From the NCBI GenBank assembly GCA_964503895.1, contig CAZDCF010000002.1, positions 62,001-126,000 on the forward strand: 64,000 nt of DNA, in the 5' to 3' direction. The notes under the pieces were generated by a model, which saw nothing but the letters and a program-made list of their open reading frames with translations, was not told where the DNA came from and made no database searches. Below, piece after piece: positions 27,182 through 37,187 of this stretch. Numbering within the stretch: the stretch's first letter is position 1; every line of letters begins with the position of its first letter. The position numbers and the translations under genes were made by a program. Origin of the DNA: Nitronereus sp964503895. Its GTDB lineage: Bacteria > Nitrospirota > Nitrospiria > Nitrospirales > UBA8639.

Positions 27182-28092
27182 TGCAAAAATGGTTTTGCGA
27201 TAGATCGGCGCTACACTCTAATGTCGAACGACATCAATGCCACTCAAATCTTCACATTGTTGCTTTGACTCTATCGGTAGTAGCATGCCTGACGGTTTTT
27301 TGGGGGTGCATTAGGGCACCAGGAACAGCGCGTGATCAAATCATCTTCATTTCTGAAGAAAAAGAAATTGCCTTAGGTATAAGCGCCTTTCGGGATGTAC
27401 TGAAACATGCGCCCTTAAACACCCACCCTGAAATCAACATGATGGTTAACCGAGTAGGAAGACGCATTGCGGATGTGGTCGATAAACCTTGTTACCATTG
27501 GGAATTCGCTGTCATTCAAGATGACAAACAAATTAATGCTTTTGCCCTTCCTGGTGGGAAAGTGGCGATCTTTACTGGGATTTTAAAGCACACTAAAACC
27601 GAAGCAGGGTTGGCCACCGTAATGGCTCATGAAATCGCACATGCCCTTCAGCGTCACGGCGCTGAGCGAATGAGTCGTGGAATGCTAGAACAATTGGCTC
27701 AAGTTGTCGCTATGGGCGGAGCAGCATCTGGTGCAATTGATCCCGGATTGGCTATGGGAGCAATGAGTGTCTATGGCGTAGGGGTAAGTCTCCCTCACAA
27801 CCGACGCCAAGAATCTGAGGCTGATTATATTGGCCTACAACTTATGGCTAAGGCTGGCTATGATCCGCAAGAAGCAATCGGTTTTTGGGAAAGAATGAGT
27901 GGTTGCCCTAAACAAATGATTGGCCGATTTTGTTTTAGATCGAATGCTGCTATACCCGAATTTCTTTCGACTCATCCTTCAGATGTCACTCGTATCAAAC
28001 AAATCGAAGCTTGGACCAAGGATGCTATGCAGTATTACCAACCACAAAAGGAAGATAAGTCTAAAGCAACCAAGGGATTTGCTAAACCCTAA
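27181..28092 (+). CDS. M48 family metallopeptidase, Oma1/LoiP-like
   Basis: 303 residues from ATG 27181, which overlaps the sppA stop (TAATG). Zinc site HEIAH at residues 150-154 with the third ligand in ESEADYIGLQLM. A long N-terminus with one hydrophobic segment (about 25-42) ends in WGC at 41-43, which could be an atypical lipobox or a membrane anchor. Family members (Oma1, BepA, LoiP) degrade misfolded membrane or outer-membrane proteins. It lies between sppA and carB and is probably transcribed from the pyr promoter. Confidence 0.88.
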   Translation: MQKWFCDRSALHSNVERHQCHSNLHIVALTLSVVACLTVFWGCIRAPGTARDQIIFISEEKEIALGISAFRDVLKHAPLNTHPEINMMVNRVGRRIADVVDKPCYHWEFAVIQDDKQINAFALPGGKVAIFTGILKHTKTEAGLATVMAHEIAHALQRHGAERMSRGMLEQLAQVVAMGGAASGAIDPGLAMGAMSVYGVGVSLPHNRRQESEADYIGLQLMAKAGYDPQEAIGFWERMSGCPKQMIGRFCFRSNAAIPEFLSTHPSDVTRIKQIEAWTKDAMQYYQPQKEDKSKATKGFAKP

Positions 28093-28121
28093 TCCTTATC
28101 AGTGATGCACTGAGCCCACTT

Positions 28122-31100
28122 ATGCCTAAACGTCAAGATTTACGCCGAATTCTTTTGATAGGATCTGGACCAATTGTAATTGGTCAGGCCTGCGAATTTG
28201 ACTATTCCGGCACACAGGCCTGTAAGGCCTTAAAACAAGAGGGGTACGAAATCGTATTGGTCAACAGTAATCCCGCGACTATTATGACCGATCCAGATTT
28301 AGCAGATCGCACCTATATTGAACCCATCACCGTTGAAGTGATCGAACGCATCATCGAACGAGAAAAACCCGATGCCATACTTCCCACCATGGGTGGACAA
28401 ACCGCATTAAATGTCACAGTAGGCTTGCATCAACAAGGAATTTTAGAAAAACACAATATAAAACTCATTGGGGCGTCGTATGAGGCAATTCAAAAGGCTG
28501 AAGATCGTGAGGCCTTCAAAAAAGCGATGCATAAAATTGGACTTTCCACGCCATCCAGCCAACTCATTAAAAATCGTGAGGAAGCCGTCAGCTTTTTAAA
28601 GGTTATTGGGTTCCCAGCCATTGTCCGGCCTTCCTTTACCATGGGAGGAACAGGAGGCAACATTGCCTATAACCAAGAGGAATTTGAGAAATACGTGGAT
28701 TGGGCACTGATGACGAGTCCCGTAGGAGAAGTCCTTATTGAGCGCTCATTAATTGGCTGGAAAGAGTTTGAACTTGAGGTTATGCGCGACCTTAAAGACA
28801 ATGTTGTGATTGTTTGCCCAATCGAAAACTTTGATGCCATGGGAATTCACACGGGGGATAGCATAACCGTGGCTCCAGCCATGACATTAACGGACAAAGA
28901 ATATCAAGTTATGCGTGATGCGGCGATCAAAATTATCAAAGAAATTGGAGTCGATACAGGTGGTTCAAATATTCAATTCGCGGTAAATCCGGAAAACGGC
29001 GAAATGATTGTTATTGAAATGAACCCACGCGTGTCTCGTAGCTCAGCACTGGCCTCTAAAGCCACGGGATTTCCAATTGCAAAAATTGCCGCCAAACTTG
29101 CCATTGGATATACCCTCGATGAAATCACCAATGATATTACTCAAGTCACCAAGGCTTCTTTTGAACCGACTATCGACTACGTGGTTGTAAAGATTCCACG
29201 ATTCGCATTTGAAAAATTTCATGGATCTGATCCTACACTGACGACCCAAATGAAGTCAGTGGGAGAAGCCATGGCTTTGGGTAGAACTTTCAAAGAAGCC
29301 TTTCAAAAAGCCATTCGTTCTTTAGAAACCGATCGGTGCGGGCTTATTTCGTTATCGGGTCTCGATCACTTCCTTCCTGGCGATCAAGTATCCTCTAAAA
29401 TCCAACAAGAAATTGAACAGAATATTCGCAAAACTCATCCAGATCGGCCCTGGCATATTGCTGATGCGCTCCGCCTTGGTATTACCAAAGAAGAACTTTA
29501 TGCTACAACTCATATTGACCTATGGTTCTTGGATCAACTTGATGACATTTTGGAATGTGAGCGCAACATACTACAAAAAGTGCGAGAAACTAAAAACAAG
29601 GGCCCAATTGATCCCAGCCATATTTTCTCTGAAAATGAAGGATGGGCTCTTCTCCAAAAAGTCAAGCAATTTGGGTTTTCCGATGAACGCATTGGACAAT
29701 TACTCAGTTGCTCAGGGATGACTATAAGGGAATGGCGAAAAGATAACGCCACAGATCTGGCGGTAACCTATGCCAGAGTTGATACTTGTGCCGCAGAATT
29801 TGAAGCGCAAACACCGTATCTTTATTCCACATACGGCATGCAATGCGAGGCTCGACCAACCGACAAGGAAAAAGTAGCCATACTTGGCGGAGGACCGAAT
29901 CGGATTGGTCAGGGCATTGAATTCGATTATTGTTGCGTGCATGCAGCCTTAGCCTTGCGCGAATTGGGTGTTGAAACAATTATGGTCAATTGTAATCCCG
30001 AAACCGTGAGTACCGATTACGATATATCAGATCGACTCTACTTTGAGCCACTCACAGAAGAAGATGTGCTGAACATCATAGAGAGTGAACAACCCATGGG
30101 AGTCGTGGTCCAATTTGGTGGTCAGACTCCTTTAAAGCTGGCACTCCCTCTCGAACGCGCTGGAGTACCAATAATAGGCACCACTCCCGATTCGATTGAT
30201 CGAGCTGAAGACCGGGAACGCTTCAGCGCTCTCATTCAAAAATTAGAGCTACAGCAACCGAGAAACGGGATTGCACGCTCAGGTGAGGAAGCCTATTCTA
30301 TTGCCCAACATATTGGGTATCCAGTCATTGTTCGGCCGTCGTATGTGTTAGGCGGACGGGCCATGCAAATTATATACGATGAATCGTCGTTGCGTAACTA
30401 CATTAAGACAACAGCGATGACATCGTCTCAATATCCATTGTTAATTGATCAATATCTTCGAGACGCCATCGAAATAGATGTGGATGCCATATCAGATGGA
30501 AACCATGTTGTAGTGGCTGGAATAATGGAGCATGTTGAAGAAGCTGGAATCCATTCTGGTGATTCGGCATGTTCCCTGCCTCCATATTCCTTAGGTCCAG
30601 AAATCATTGAGCAAATTCAGACTGAAACCATTTCGCTGGCTAAGGAGTTACACGTCATTGGTCTAATGAATATTCAATTCGCCGTTCAACACAGCAATGT
30701 CTATATCCTAGAAGTGAATCCTAGAGCATCCAGAACTGTTCCCTTTGTAAGTAAAACCATTGGCATTCCTTTGGCTAAACTTGCCATGAAAACAATGATG
30801 GGACATTCTTTAGCCTCTCTTGGTTTCACCGAAACTCAAGAGCTTAAGCATATTTCGGTAAAAGAATCGGTGTTTCCTTTTACAAAATTTGGCAATGTAG
30901 ATGTGCTCTTGGGACCGGAAATGCGGTCAACTGGAGAAGTGATGGGAATTGATCAAGACTTTGGGTGGGCATTTGCAAAATCTCAAGCGGCCGCGGGTTT
31001 GTCACTTCCTCGTCAAGGCACCGTCATCATGAGCGTCAAGGACAGTGACAAAGCAAGAACTATAGACGTCGCAAAACGACTACAAGAAGCAGGCTTTCAT

Positions 31101-31412
31101 ATCCAAGCCACGAGAGGAACGGCCATACATCTTCAGGAACATGGCGTGAATGTTGAGATGGTCTATAAAGTCAATGAGGGTTGCCCCCACTTAGTGGATC
31201 ATATTAAAAACCGACAAGCCCATATTGTCGTCAATACCGTTGGGACTACATCTTCACAATATGATTCCCTACCTATTCGGCGTGAAGCTCTGCAACAGGG
31301 CATTCCGTATTTTACAACAATCCAGGGAATTCAGGCCGCGGTAAGCGCTATCGAAGCTATGACAAAGAATTCGCTGTCCGTACAATCGCTTCAAGAATAC
31401 CATCCTACCTAG
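28122..31412 (+). CDS. carB: Carbamoyl-phosphate synthase, large subunit
   Basis: 1096 residues. Two homologous ATP-grasp halves: the first (about 1-400; LLIGSGPIVIGQACEFDYSG) makes carboxy phosphate and carbamate, the second (about 570-940; AILGGGPNRIGQGIEFDYCC) phosphorylates carbamate. An oligomerisation domain lies between them, and an MGS-like allosteric domain forms the C-terminus (about 960-1090). It is the last gene of the operon and supplies PyrB. No terminator was recognised directly after the stop. Confidence 0.97.
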   Translation: MPKRQDLRRILLIGSGPIVIGQACEFDYSGTQACKALKQEGYEIVLVNSNPATIMTDPDLADRTYIEPITVEVIERIIEREKPDAILPTMGGQTALNVTVGLHQQGILEKHNIKLIGASYEAIQKAEDREAFKKAMHKIGLSTPSSQLIKNREEAVSFLKVIGFPAIVRPSFTMGGTGGNIAYNQEEFEKYVDWALMTSPVGEVLIERSLIGWKEFELEVMRDLKDNVVIVCPIENFDAMGIHTGDSITVAPAMTLTDKEYQVMRDAAIKIIKEIGVDTGGSNIQFAVNPENGEMIVIEMNPRVSRSSALASKATGFPIAKIAAKLAIGYTLDEITNDITQVTKASFEPTIDYVVVKIPRFAFEKFHGSDPTLTTQMKSVGEAMALGRTFKEAFQKAIRSLETDRCGLISLSGLDHFLPGDQVSSKIQQEIEQNIRKTHPDRPWHIADALRLGITKEELYATTHIDLWFLDQLDDILECERNILQKVRETKNKGPIDPSHIFSENEGWALLQKVKQFGFSDERIGQLLSCSGMTIREWRKDNATDLAVTYARVDTCAAEFEAQTPYLYSTYGMQCEARPTDKEKVAILGGGPNRIGQGIEFDYCCVHAALALRELGVETIMVNCNPETVSTDYDISDRLYFEPLTEEDVLNIIESEQPMGVVVQFGGQTPLKLALPLERAGVPIIGTTPDSIDRAEDRERFSALIQKLELQQPRNGIARSGEEAYSIAQHIGYPVIVRPSYVLGGRAMQIIYDESSLRNYIKTTAMTSSQYPLLIDQYLRDAIEIDVDAISDGNHVVVAGIMEHVEEAGIHSGDSACSLPPYSLGPEIIEQIQTETISLAKELHVIGLMNIQFAVQHSNVYILEVNPRASRTVPFVSKTIGIPLAKLAMKTMMGHSLASLGFTETQELKHISVKESVFPFTKFGNVDVLLGPEMRSTGEVMGIDQDFGWAFAKSQAAAGLSLPRQGTVIMSVKDSDKARTIDVAKRLQEAGFHIQATRGTAIHLQEHGVNVEMVYKVNEGCPHLVDHIKNRQAHIVVNTVGTTSSQYDSLPIRREALQQGIPYFTTIQGIQAAVSAIEAMTKNSLSVQSLQEYHPT

Positions 31413-31593
31413 TAAAGCCTTTTACGGTTATCTCTCTGTTAATATTCTCATATAAATTAACAAGAATCGGATAATTTTTAACAGTCATCACGCTATAAAG
31501 TATCTCGTTTGAAATTTTCTATCTAAAACTGGAATAGTTAGGAAATTTCGTGACTATGAATTTGTATGGAATCCCAGTTTTTGAGGAGACATT

Positions 31594-32070
31594 ATGGCAG
31601 TTCCTATTACCAAAAAAGGATATGAAAACTTGAAGGCCGAACTTGACCGGCTTCGTAAAGTTGAGCGTCCGAAAAACATTCAAGACATTGCAGAAGCTCG
31701 GGAACACGGTGATCTTCGAGAAAATGCTGAATATAAGGCAGCAAAAGAACGCCAACAATTTATTGACACCAGGATGGCCGAACTCGAGCATAAACTAGGC
31801 GATGCTCATGTTATTGAAGTGACCCCTGGCTCAAGTGAAACGGTTGTATTTGGAGCAACCGTTCGTTTGCTCGATTTGGAATCCGATGAAAATAAATCTT
31901 ATACTCTCATTGGTCAGGAAGAAGCTGATTTAAAGAATGGATCAATTTCTGTCCAATCACCAATCGGAAGAGCCCTGATTGGCCATCGGGCCGGAGATAT
32001 AGTTCAAGTGAATCGACCTGCTGGTATGATTGAATACGAAATCCAAGAAATTTTTTTCCAGGAGCAATAA
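31594..32070 (+). CDS. greA: Transcription elongation factor GreA
   Basis: 158 residues, the standard length. It rescues backtracked RNA polymerase by stimulating transcript cleavage. An N-terminal coiled coil (about 10-75; YENLKAELDRLRKVERP, with the acidic tip in EAREHGDLRENAEY) and a C-terminal FKBP-like domain ending in the conserved GRALIGHRAGDIVQV are both present. GAGGAG precedes the ATG. The next gene starts one base after its stop. Confidence 0.96.
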   Translation: MAVPITKKGYENLKAELDRLRKVERPKNIQDIAEAREHGDLRENAEYKAAKERQQFIDTRMAELEHKLGDAHVIEVTPGSSETVVFGATVRLLDLESDENKSYTLIGQEEADLKNGSISVQSPIGRALIGHRAGDIVQVNRPAGMIEYEIQEIFFQEQ

Positions 32071-32071
32071 T

Positions 32072-32872
32072 ATGCCATCTGCTATTTCTGTCATCACCTT
32101 GACCAGCGATTTTGGTGAACGAGACTACTTTGTAGCTAGTATGAAAGGGGTCATATTAGGCATTAATAATCAAGCTAGAATTATAGATATATCTCACAAT
32201 ATAACGCCACATTCGATTGAGGAAGCGGCTTTTTTATTGAATTCCAGCTACCACTATTTCCCAGATGGAACTGTTCATGTCGTTGTCGTTGACCCAGGAG
32301 TCGGCTCTTCCCGTCGTGGATTATTGGCTACCACATCGTGTTTTTTCTTTGTGGCACCTGACAATGGGGTATTGAGTTATATCTTTGAAAACGAACTCGA
32401 TGTTGAAGTTCGTCAAATTGAAAATCGTCAATTTCGCTTGGATTCTGATGGAGCCACATTTGATGGACGCGATTTATTTGCGCCATCAGCGGCATGGTTA
32501 ACGCGTGGGCAAACTCCTGGAGCCTACGGTCGATTAATTTCCGACTATGAAAAATTGCCAATTCAAAAACCTGAAGTAAAAAAAGGTATTCTGGAAGGCC
32601 GCATTGCCTATATCGATCATTTTGGAAATATCATTACCGATATCACCTCCGACGACATCAGGTCATTGCAAGAAATCACGAAGAAAAAAAGCTTTTCTCT
32701 CCAGCTTGGCGGCATTACAGTTGAAGAGTTGAAAACTCATTATGAGCAGGGGTCATCTGAAACTCCTAGTGCGCTTATCAATAGTAATGGCTATATAGAA
32801 CTCTTTCTCCAGCAGGAAAGGGTAAGCGATAAGCTAGGAGTCAAAATAGGAGATTCGGTTCACATAAGCTAA
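32072..32872 (+). CDS. SAM hydroxide adenosyltransferase (DUF62 family)
   Basis: 266 residues from ATG 32072, one base after the greA stop, with CAGGAG upstream. The family converts S-adenosylmethionine and water to adenosine and methionine, and is related to the SAM chlorinase and fluorinase. Marks: ITLTSDFGERDYFVASMKG at the N-terminus, VVVDPGVGSSRRG near residue 75, and FDGRDLFAPSAAWL. The C-terminal beta domain begins with IAYIDHFGNIITDI. Its cellular purpose is unclear. Coupled to greA by position only. Confidence 0.9.
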   Translation: MPSAISVITLTSDFGERDYFVASMKGVILGINNQARIIDISHNITPHSIEEAAFLLNSSYHYFPDGTVHVVVVDPGVGSSRRGLLATTSCFFFVAPDNGVLSYIFENELDVEVRQIENRQFRLDSDGATFDGRDLFAPSAAWLTRGQTPGAYGRLISDYEKLPIQKPEVKKGILEGRIAYIDHFGNIITDITSDDIRSLQEITKKKSFSLQLGGITVEELKTHYEQGSSETPSALINSNGYIELFLQQERVSDKLGVKIGDSVHIS

Positions 32873-32910
32873 TCAGCTTACACAAAGTGGTGCGCCATCC
32901 TTCTTCACTG

Positions 32911-34308
32911 CTATCTTTTGGAAATAGTAGGAGAGGTAATAGACCTTAGAGATATATGGAGGATATCAATCATTTCCCGAAGTTCATGTACTCCAACGTT
33001 TAGTGGCGGTATGAGGACCACAACATCGGCAATTGGCCTAATAAGAAGTCCTTTTTTTCGACATTCAATAGCCACCTTGTGGCCCATTCTGGCGGTGTAG
33101 GGAAAGGGTGTGCGAGTCTCTTTATTTTTCACAAGTTCAATGCCAACCATCATTCCGCATTGTCGAATGTCTCCGACAATCGGCAATGTGCTTAACGGAT
33201 GTAAAAGGCTGGTGAGGACTTGAGAAGATTGCTTCACCTTGGCTAAGGTCTTTTCATTTTTAAATACCCTTATGTTAGCCAACGCTGCCGCACACCCAAG
33301 CGCATTACCCGTATAACTGTGTCCATGAAAAAACGTTTTTAATTCACGACACTCACCGAGAAATGCCTGATAAATCTTCTGGGTCGTTAGCGTTGCAGCC
33401 AAAGGCATATAGCCTCCAGTTAATCCCTTGGCGATACACATCAAATCTGGCGTTATTTTTTCATGATTACAGGCAAACCATTTTCCTGTTCGACCAAACC
33501 CCGTAGCTACCTCATCAGCAATAAGGAGCACATTGTATTGGGTACATAATTCTCGTATCCGCGAGAGATAGCCATGAGGCTGAACGATCATCCCAGCAAC
33601 AGCTTGTATCATAGGCTCAATAATTACCCCAGCAATATGCTGGTGTCGTTTGGCCAAAATTTCTTCAAGGGGATCAATACATATCTTGTTGCAGGAAGGA
33701 TACTGTAAATTCATCGGACAGCGATAACAGTAAGGGGCATCTAACGAAATCGTTGGAAAAAGCATTGACCGGAATCGCTCATGAAATAGATCCAACCCAC
33801 TGACACTCATGCTCCCCATGGTATCACCATGATAAGCAGCATCTAAACGAATAAAATCTTTTTTCTTTTTTTGGGGGGTGCTCTGCTGTTGCCAGTATTG
33901 GATGGCCAACTTCAGCGCGACTTCAACTGCAGTCGCCCCATTATCAGAATAAAACACTTTTGTCAGACCCTTTGGGGAAATTTTTATAAGTTCTTTTGCA
34001 AGGATGATTGAAGGTGGGCTGGCAGCACCTAAAAGGGTGCTATGGGCAACCTTTTTCAATTGGTCTCGAATTGCCTGATCAATAACTGGATGTTGATGCC
34101 CATGCAGGTTAACCCAAATAGACGAGGTTCCATCAAGATATTTATTTCCATAAACATCGTAAAGATAAGATCCTTTGGCCTTCTCAATAATTACCGGATC
34201 CCCTTGTTCCCATTCCCTCATTTGGGTAAATGGGTGCCAGACATACTTACGATCCCATTTTGACAATTGGGCTGATGTAGGGGATGAACGTGATTTTTTC
34301 ATAGCCAT
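32911..34308 (-). CDS. bioA: Adenosylmethionine-8-amino-7-oxononanoate aminotransferase
   Basis: 465 residues. PLP-dependent class III aminotransferase of biotin synthesis that uses SAM as amino donor. The N-terminal WDRKYVWHPFTQM is characteristic of BioA, DEVATGFGRTGKWFA holds the cofactor Asp, and the Schiff-base Lys is in CIAKGLTGGYMPLAATL. No other bio gene is nearby, so the pathway must be scattered. It is convergent with the SAM-consuming DUF62 gene (38 bases between stops) and divergent from lepA. Confidence 0.93.
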   Translation of the reverse strand: MAMKKSRSSPTSAQLSKWDRKYVWHPFTQMREWEQGDPVIIEKAKGSYLYDVYGNKYLDGTSSIWVNLHGHQHPVIDQAIRDQLKKVAHSTLLGAASPPSIILAKELIKISPKGLTKVFYSDNGATAVEVALKLAIQYWQQQSTPQKKKKDFIRLDAAYHGDTMGSMSVSGLDLFHERFRSMLFPTISLDAPYCYRCPMNLQYPSCNKICIDPLEEILAKRHQHIAGVIIEPMIQAVAGMIVQPHGYLSRIRELCTQYNVLLIADEVATGFGRTGKWFACNHEKITPDLMCIAKGLTGGYMPLAATLTTQKIYQAFLGECRELKTFFHGHSYTGNALGCAAALANIRVFKNEKTLAKVKQSSQVLTSLLHPLSTLPIVGDIRQCGMMVGIELVKNKETRTPFPYTARMGHKVAIECRKKGLLIRPIADVVVLIPPLNVGVHELREMIDILHISLRSITSPTISKR

Positions 34309-34478
34309 TTTTTTGATATACCGAACTATTACAATTTCAATAATTCCTAAAGGATTAAAATCTAGCCTTCTCTCTCACCTTTCTGCCAACTTTTCTCTCT
34401 CCAATAAGGGAACGAGTGTTATTAAGAAACATAAGAAAAGCCCTAGAGACGCGGGATTATAGAGACCAGAATCTTTTT

Positions 34479-34507
34479 TTGACAAGATCGTAAAACCCTA
34501 ATAGAAT
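34479..34507 (+). promoter_or_regulatory. Sigma-70-type promoter of lepA-lepB
   Basis: TTGACA (34479-34484), 17-base spacer, TAGAAT (34502-34507): a perfect -35 and a 5/6 -10 box. The ATG of lepA is at 34527. The inverted repeat GAATC-AATA-GATTC (34504-34517) overlaps the -10 box and the start site. Confidence 0.75.
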
Positions 34508-34526
34508 CAATAGATTCGATTTAACA

Positions 34527-36332
34527 ATGAATGATCTCTCCCGTATCCGCAACTTTTCAATCATCGCCCATATCGATCACGGGAAATCCACCCTTGCCGA
34601 TCGCTTTCTAGAGTTGACTGGTGCGGTTACCGCACGTGAAGCTCGTGAACAGATTTTAGACGATATGGACCTTGAACGTGAGCGTGGGATTACAATTAAA
34701 GCCCATGCGGTCACGATTTCATATAAGGCTCATGACGGACAAATCTACCAGCTCAATCTCATCGACACTCCCGGGCATGTGGACTTCACGTATGAAGTTT
34801 CCAGAAGCTTGGCAGCATGCGAAGGAGCCCTTTTGCTCGTAGATGCTACCCAAGGCGTTGAGGCCCAAACCATTGCCAATGCTTATTTGGCAATCGACAA
34901 TAATCTAGAAATTCTTCCGGTGATTAATAAAATCGATTTGGCAAGTGCCGATATCGATGGCGTAAAAAAACAAATTGAAGATGTATTGGGATTAGATGTC
35001 GAAAAATCCCTAATGGTCAGTGCCAAGCAGGGAATCGGCGTAGATGGGATCCTTAACGCTGTAATAGAACGAATTCCGCCACCCCAAGGAAATATAAAGC
35101 AATCCCTAAAAGCACTCATCTTCGATTCATGGTTCGATAGTTACCAAGGCGCGATTGTACTGGTCCGAATATTCGACGGCGTCATCGAACCTGGCATGAA
35201 AATTCAACTCATGTCGAATAAGCGTACATTCGAAGTGTCAGAAGTTGGCATATTTTCCCCGAAACGCACCAAATCAAAAAAACTCCAGGCAGGAGAAGTT
35301 GGATATATTGTAGCTGGCATGAAGGATGTATCTGACACCAAAATTGGCGATACGCTTACTGATGCCAATTGGTCAACAGAGACACCCTTACCAGGCTATC
35401 GAGATGTGAAACCATTGGTTTTTTGTGGCCTATATACAACGGATAATGCTGATTATGAAGATCTCCGCGATTCTCTAGAAAAACTTCGTCTAAATGATTC
35501 ATCCTTTGTTTATGAACCTGAGACATCCTTGGCCTTGGGATTTGGATTTCGTTGTGGATTTCTAGGACTTCTTCATATGGAAATTATTCGTGAGCGACTG
35601 CATCGGGAATATGGGCTGGATTTAATCAGCACCGCACCAACAGTCATTTATCGGGTCAAGACCATCCAGGGAGAACAACTGGCCATTGAAAATCCTTCTA
35701 AAATGCCTGATCCGGAAAAAATCGAAACCATGGAGGAGCCCTTTATCCAAGCCACCATCATCTCACCTGAACAATATGCTGGTAATATCATGTCTTTATG
35801 CCAAGAACGTCGAGGTACACAAATCAGCTTGCAATATTTGGACGCTACCCGAATTATGCTGGTGTATGAGTTGCCGCTCAATGAAATTGTATTGGATTTT
35901 TACGATAAGTTGAAATCTCGGACACAAGGATATGCCTCATTAGATTATGAACTTGTAGACTATCGGTCCTCCGAACTTATGAAACTCGACTTGCTTCTTA
36001 ATGGGGAAAACGTGGATGCGCTATCTTTTATCACCCATAAAGATAAAGCGCAGCATCGTGGTCGTCAGCTCGCTGAAAAAATGAAAGAATTAATACCAAA
36101 GCAAATGTTCGAGATCGTAATCCAAGCGGCTATTGGCAAAAGAGTCATTGCCCGAGAAACCATCTCCGCCATAAAAAAGAACGTGACCGCTAAATGTTAT
36201 GGAGGGGATATTACACGAAAACGTAAGTTATGGGAGAAACAAAAAGAAGGCAAAAAACGCATGAAACAATTGGGCCGTGTAGAAGTCCCACAGGAAGCGT
36301 TTCTGGCCCTCCTCAAAGTGAAAGATGAATGA
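34527..36332 (+). CDS. lepA: Elongation factor 4 (LepA)
   Basis: 601 residues, normal length. Translational GTPase that acts on paused or initiating ribosomes. G1 AHIDHGKSTLADR, G3 DTPGHVDF and G4 NKID are intact. EF-G-like domains II, III and V are present, but domain IV is lacking. The LepA-specific C-terminal domain ends with GGDITRKRKLWEKQKEGKKRMKQ. Its stop overlaps the lepB start (ATGA), so lepA-lepB are translationally coupled, as in many bacteria. Confidence 0.97.
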   Translation: MNDLSRIRNFSIIAHIDHGKSTLADRFLELTGAVTAREAREQILDDMDLERERGITIKAHAVTISYKAHDGQIYQLNLIDTPGHVDFTYEVSRSLAACEGALLLVDATQGVEAQTIANAYLAIDNNLEILPVINKIDLASADIDGVKKQIEDVLGLDVEKSLMVSAKQGIGVDGILNAVIERIPPPQGNIKQSLKALIFDSWFDSYQGAIVLVRIFDGVIEPGMKIQLMSNKRTFEVSEVGIFSPKRTKSKKLQAGEVGYIVAGMKDVSDTKIGDTLTDANWSTETPLPGYRDVKPLVFCGLYTTDNADYEDLRDSLEKLRLNDSSFVYEPETSLALGFGFRCGFLGLLHMEIIRERLHREYGLDLISTAPTVIYRVKTIQGEQLAIENPSKMPDPEKIETMEEPFIQATIISPEQYAGNIMSLCQERRGTQISLQYLDATRIMLVYELPLNEIVLDFYDKLKSRTQGYASLDYELVDYRSSELMKLDLLLNGENVDALSFITHKDKAQHRGRQLAEKMKELIPKQMFEIVIQAAIGKRVIARETISAIKKNVTAKCYGGDITRKRKLWEKQKEGKKRMKQLGRVEVPQEAFLALLKVKDE

Positions 36333-37102
36333 GCATGGAGCATAACCCCAAATCGCTGGAGGGGACTGAAACATCATCTGCAGAACCCAATTTTTCAGAG
36401 GAACCAGCACGACATAAGGAAAAGCATCGGGAGGACTCGCTAACAAATAAGTCCATTTGGCGGGAATACGCCGAAGCAATCATCATTGCAATGCTTTTGG
36501 CCTTTACCATCCGCGTGTTTGTGGTTCAGGCCTTCAAAATTCCCTCGGGCAGCATGATTCCCAGCCTACTAATTGGAGATCATATTTTAGTCAATAAAAT
36601 GGCGTATGGTTTCCAGCTACCTGAAAACTGCGAGTTTGACCTTTCCTTCCCTCCCATGACCTGTTACTCCTCAAAGCTATTGATCGAATTTGATAAACCC
36701 GAACACGGAGATGTGATTGTATTTCGCTATCCAGAAGATGAACAAAAGGATTTTATCAAACGAATCGTGGGAAAACCCGGAGATACTATTCAAATTCGAA
36801 ATAAGATCGTTTATGTAAATGAGAAACCCTTAGATGATAAAGTTTGGACTCAACGAATCGATCCTGGCATTATTGATGGCCGTATTACACCGCGCGATAA
36901 TCTCAACCCCATAACCGTCCCAGCTGATTCCTATTTTGTGATGGGGGATAATCGTGATCAAAGCCTTGACAGCCGATTTTGGGGCTACGTGAAAATGCAT
37001 AAAATCAAAGGACGTGCGTTTCTAGTGTATTGGTCCTGGAAAGGCCAAGGTTCGATGTCCGAGTGGATTCGCTGGGATCGAATTGGGAAAATAATAGACT
37101 AA
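36329..37102 (+). CDS. lepB: Signal peptidase I
   Basis: 257 residues. Removes signal peptides at the outer face of the inner membrane. A charged N-terminus (1-45), one membrane helix (about 47-67), the nucleophilic Ser75 in IPSGSMIPSL and Lys144 in DFIKRIVGKPGD form the catalytic dyad. The GDNRDQSLDSRFWG box follows near residue 210. An insert with two Cys (101 and 112) lies between the substrate-site segments. It overlaps lepA by four bases and shares its promoter. Confidence 0.95.
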   Translation: MSMEHNPKSLEGTETSSAEPNFSEEPARHKEKHREDSLTNKSIWREYAEAIIIAMLLAFTIRVFVVQAFKIPSGSMIPSLLIGDHILVNKMAYGFQLPENCEFDLSFPPMTCYSSKLLIEFDKPEHGDVIVFRYPEDEQKDFIKRIVGKPGDTIQIRNKIVYVNEKPLDDKVWTQRIDPGIIDGRITPRDNLNPITVPADSYFVMGDNRDQSLDSRFWGYVKMHKIKGRAFLVYWSWKGQGSMSEWIRWDRIGKIID

Positions 37103-37187
37103 CCTTTTCTCTTGGGATTTTTTCGTGCCATCTACCCCAGGCAAATCTTTGTCAAGTAAATCAAAACACGTCAGGATACCCATTGCA

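Noticed and set aside
30403..30585. Open frames antisense to carB, clpX, NHL gene and others
   Set aside because: They lie opposite strongly supported genes and show no independent start signal or recognised product.
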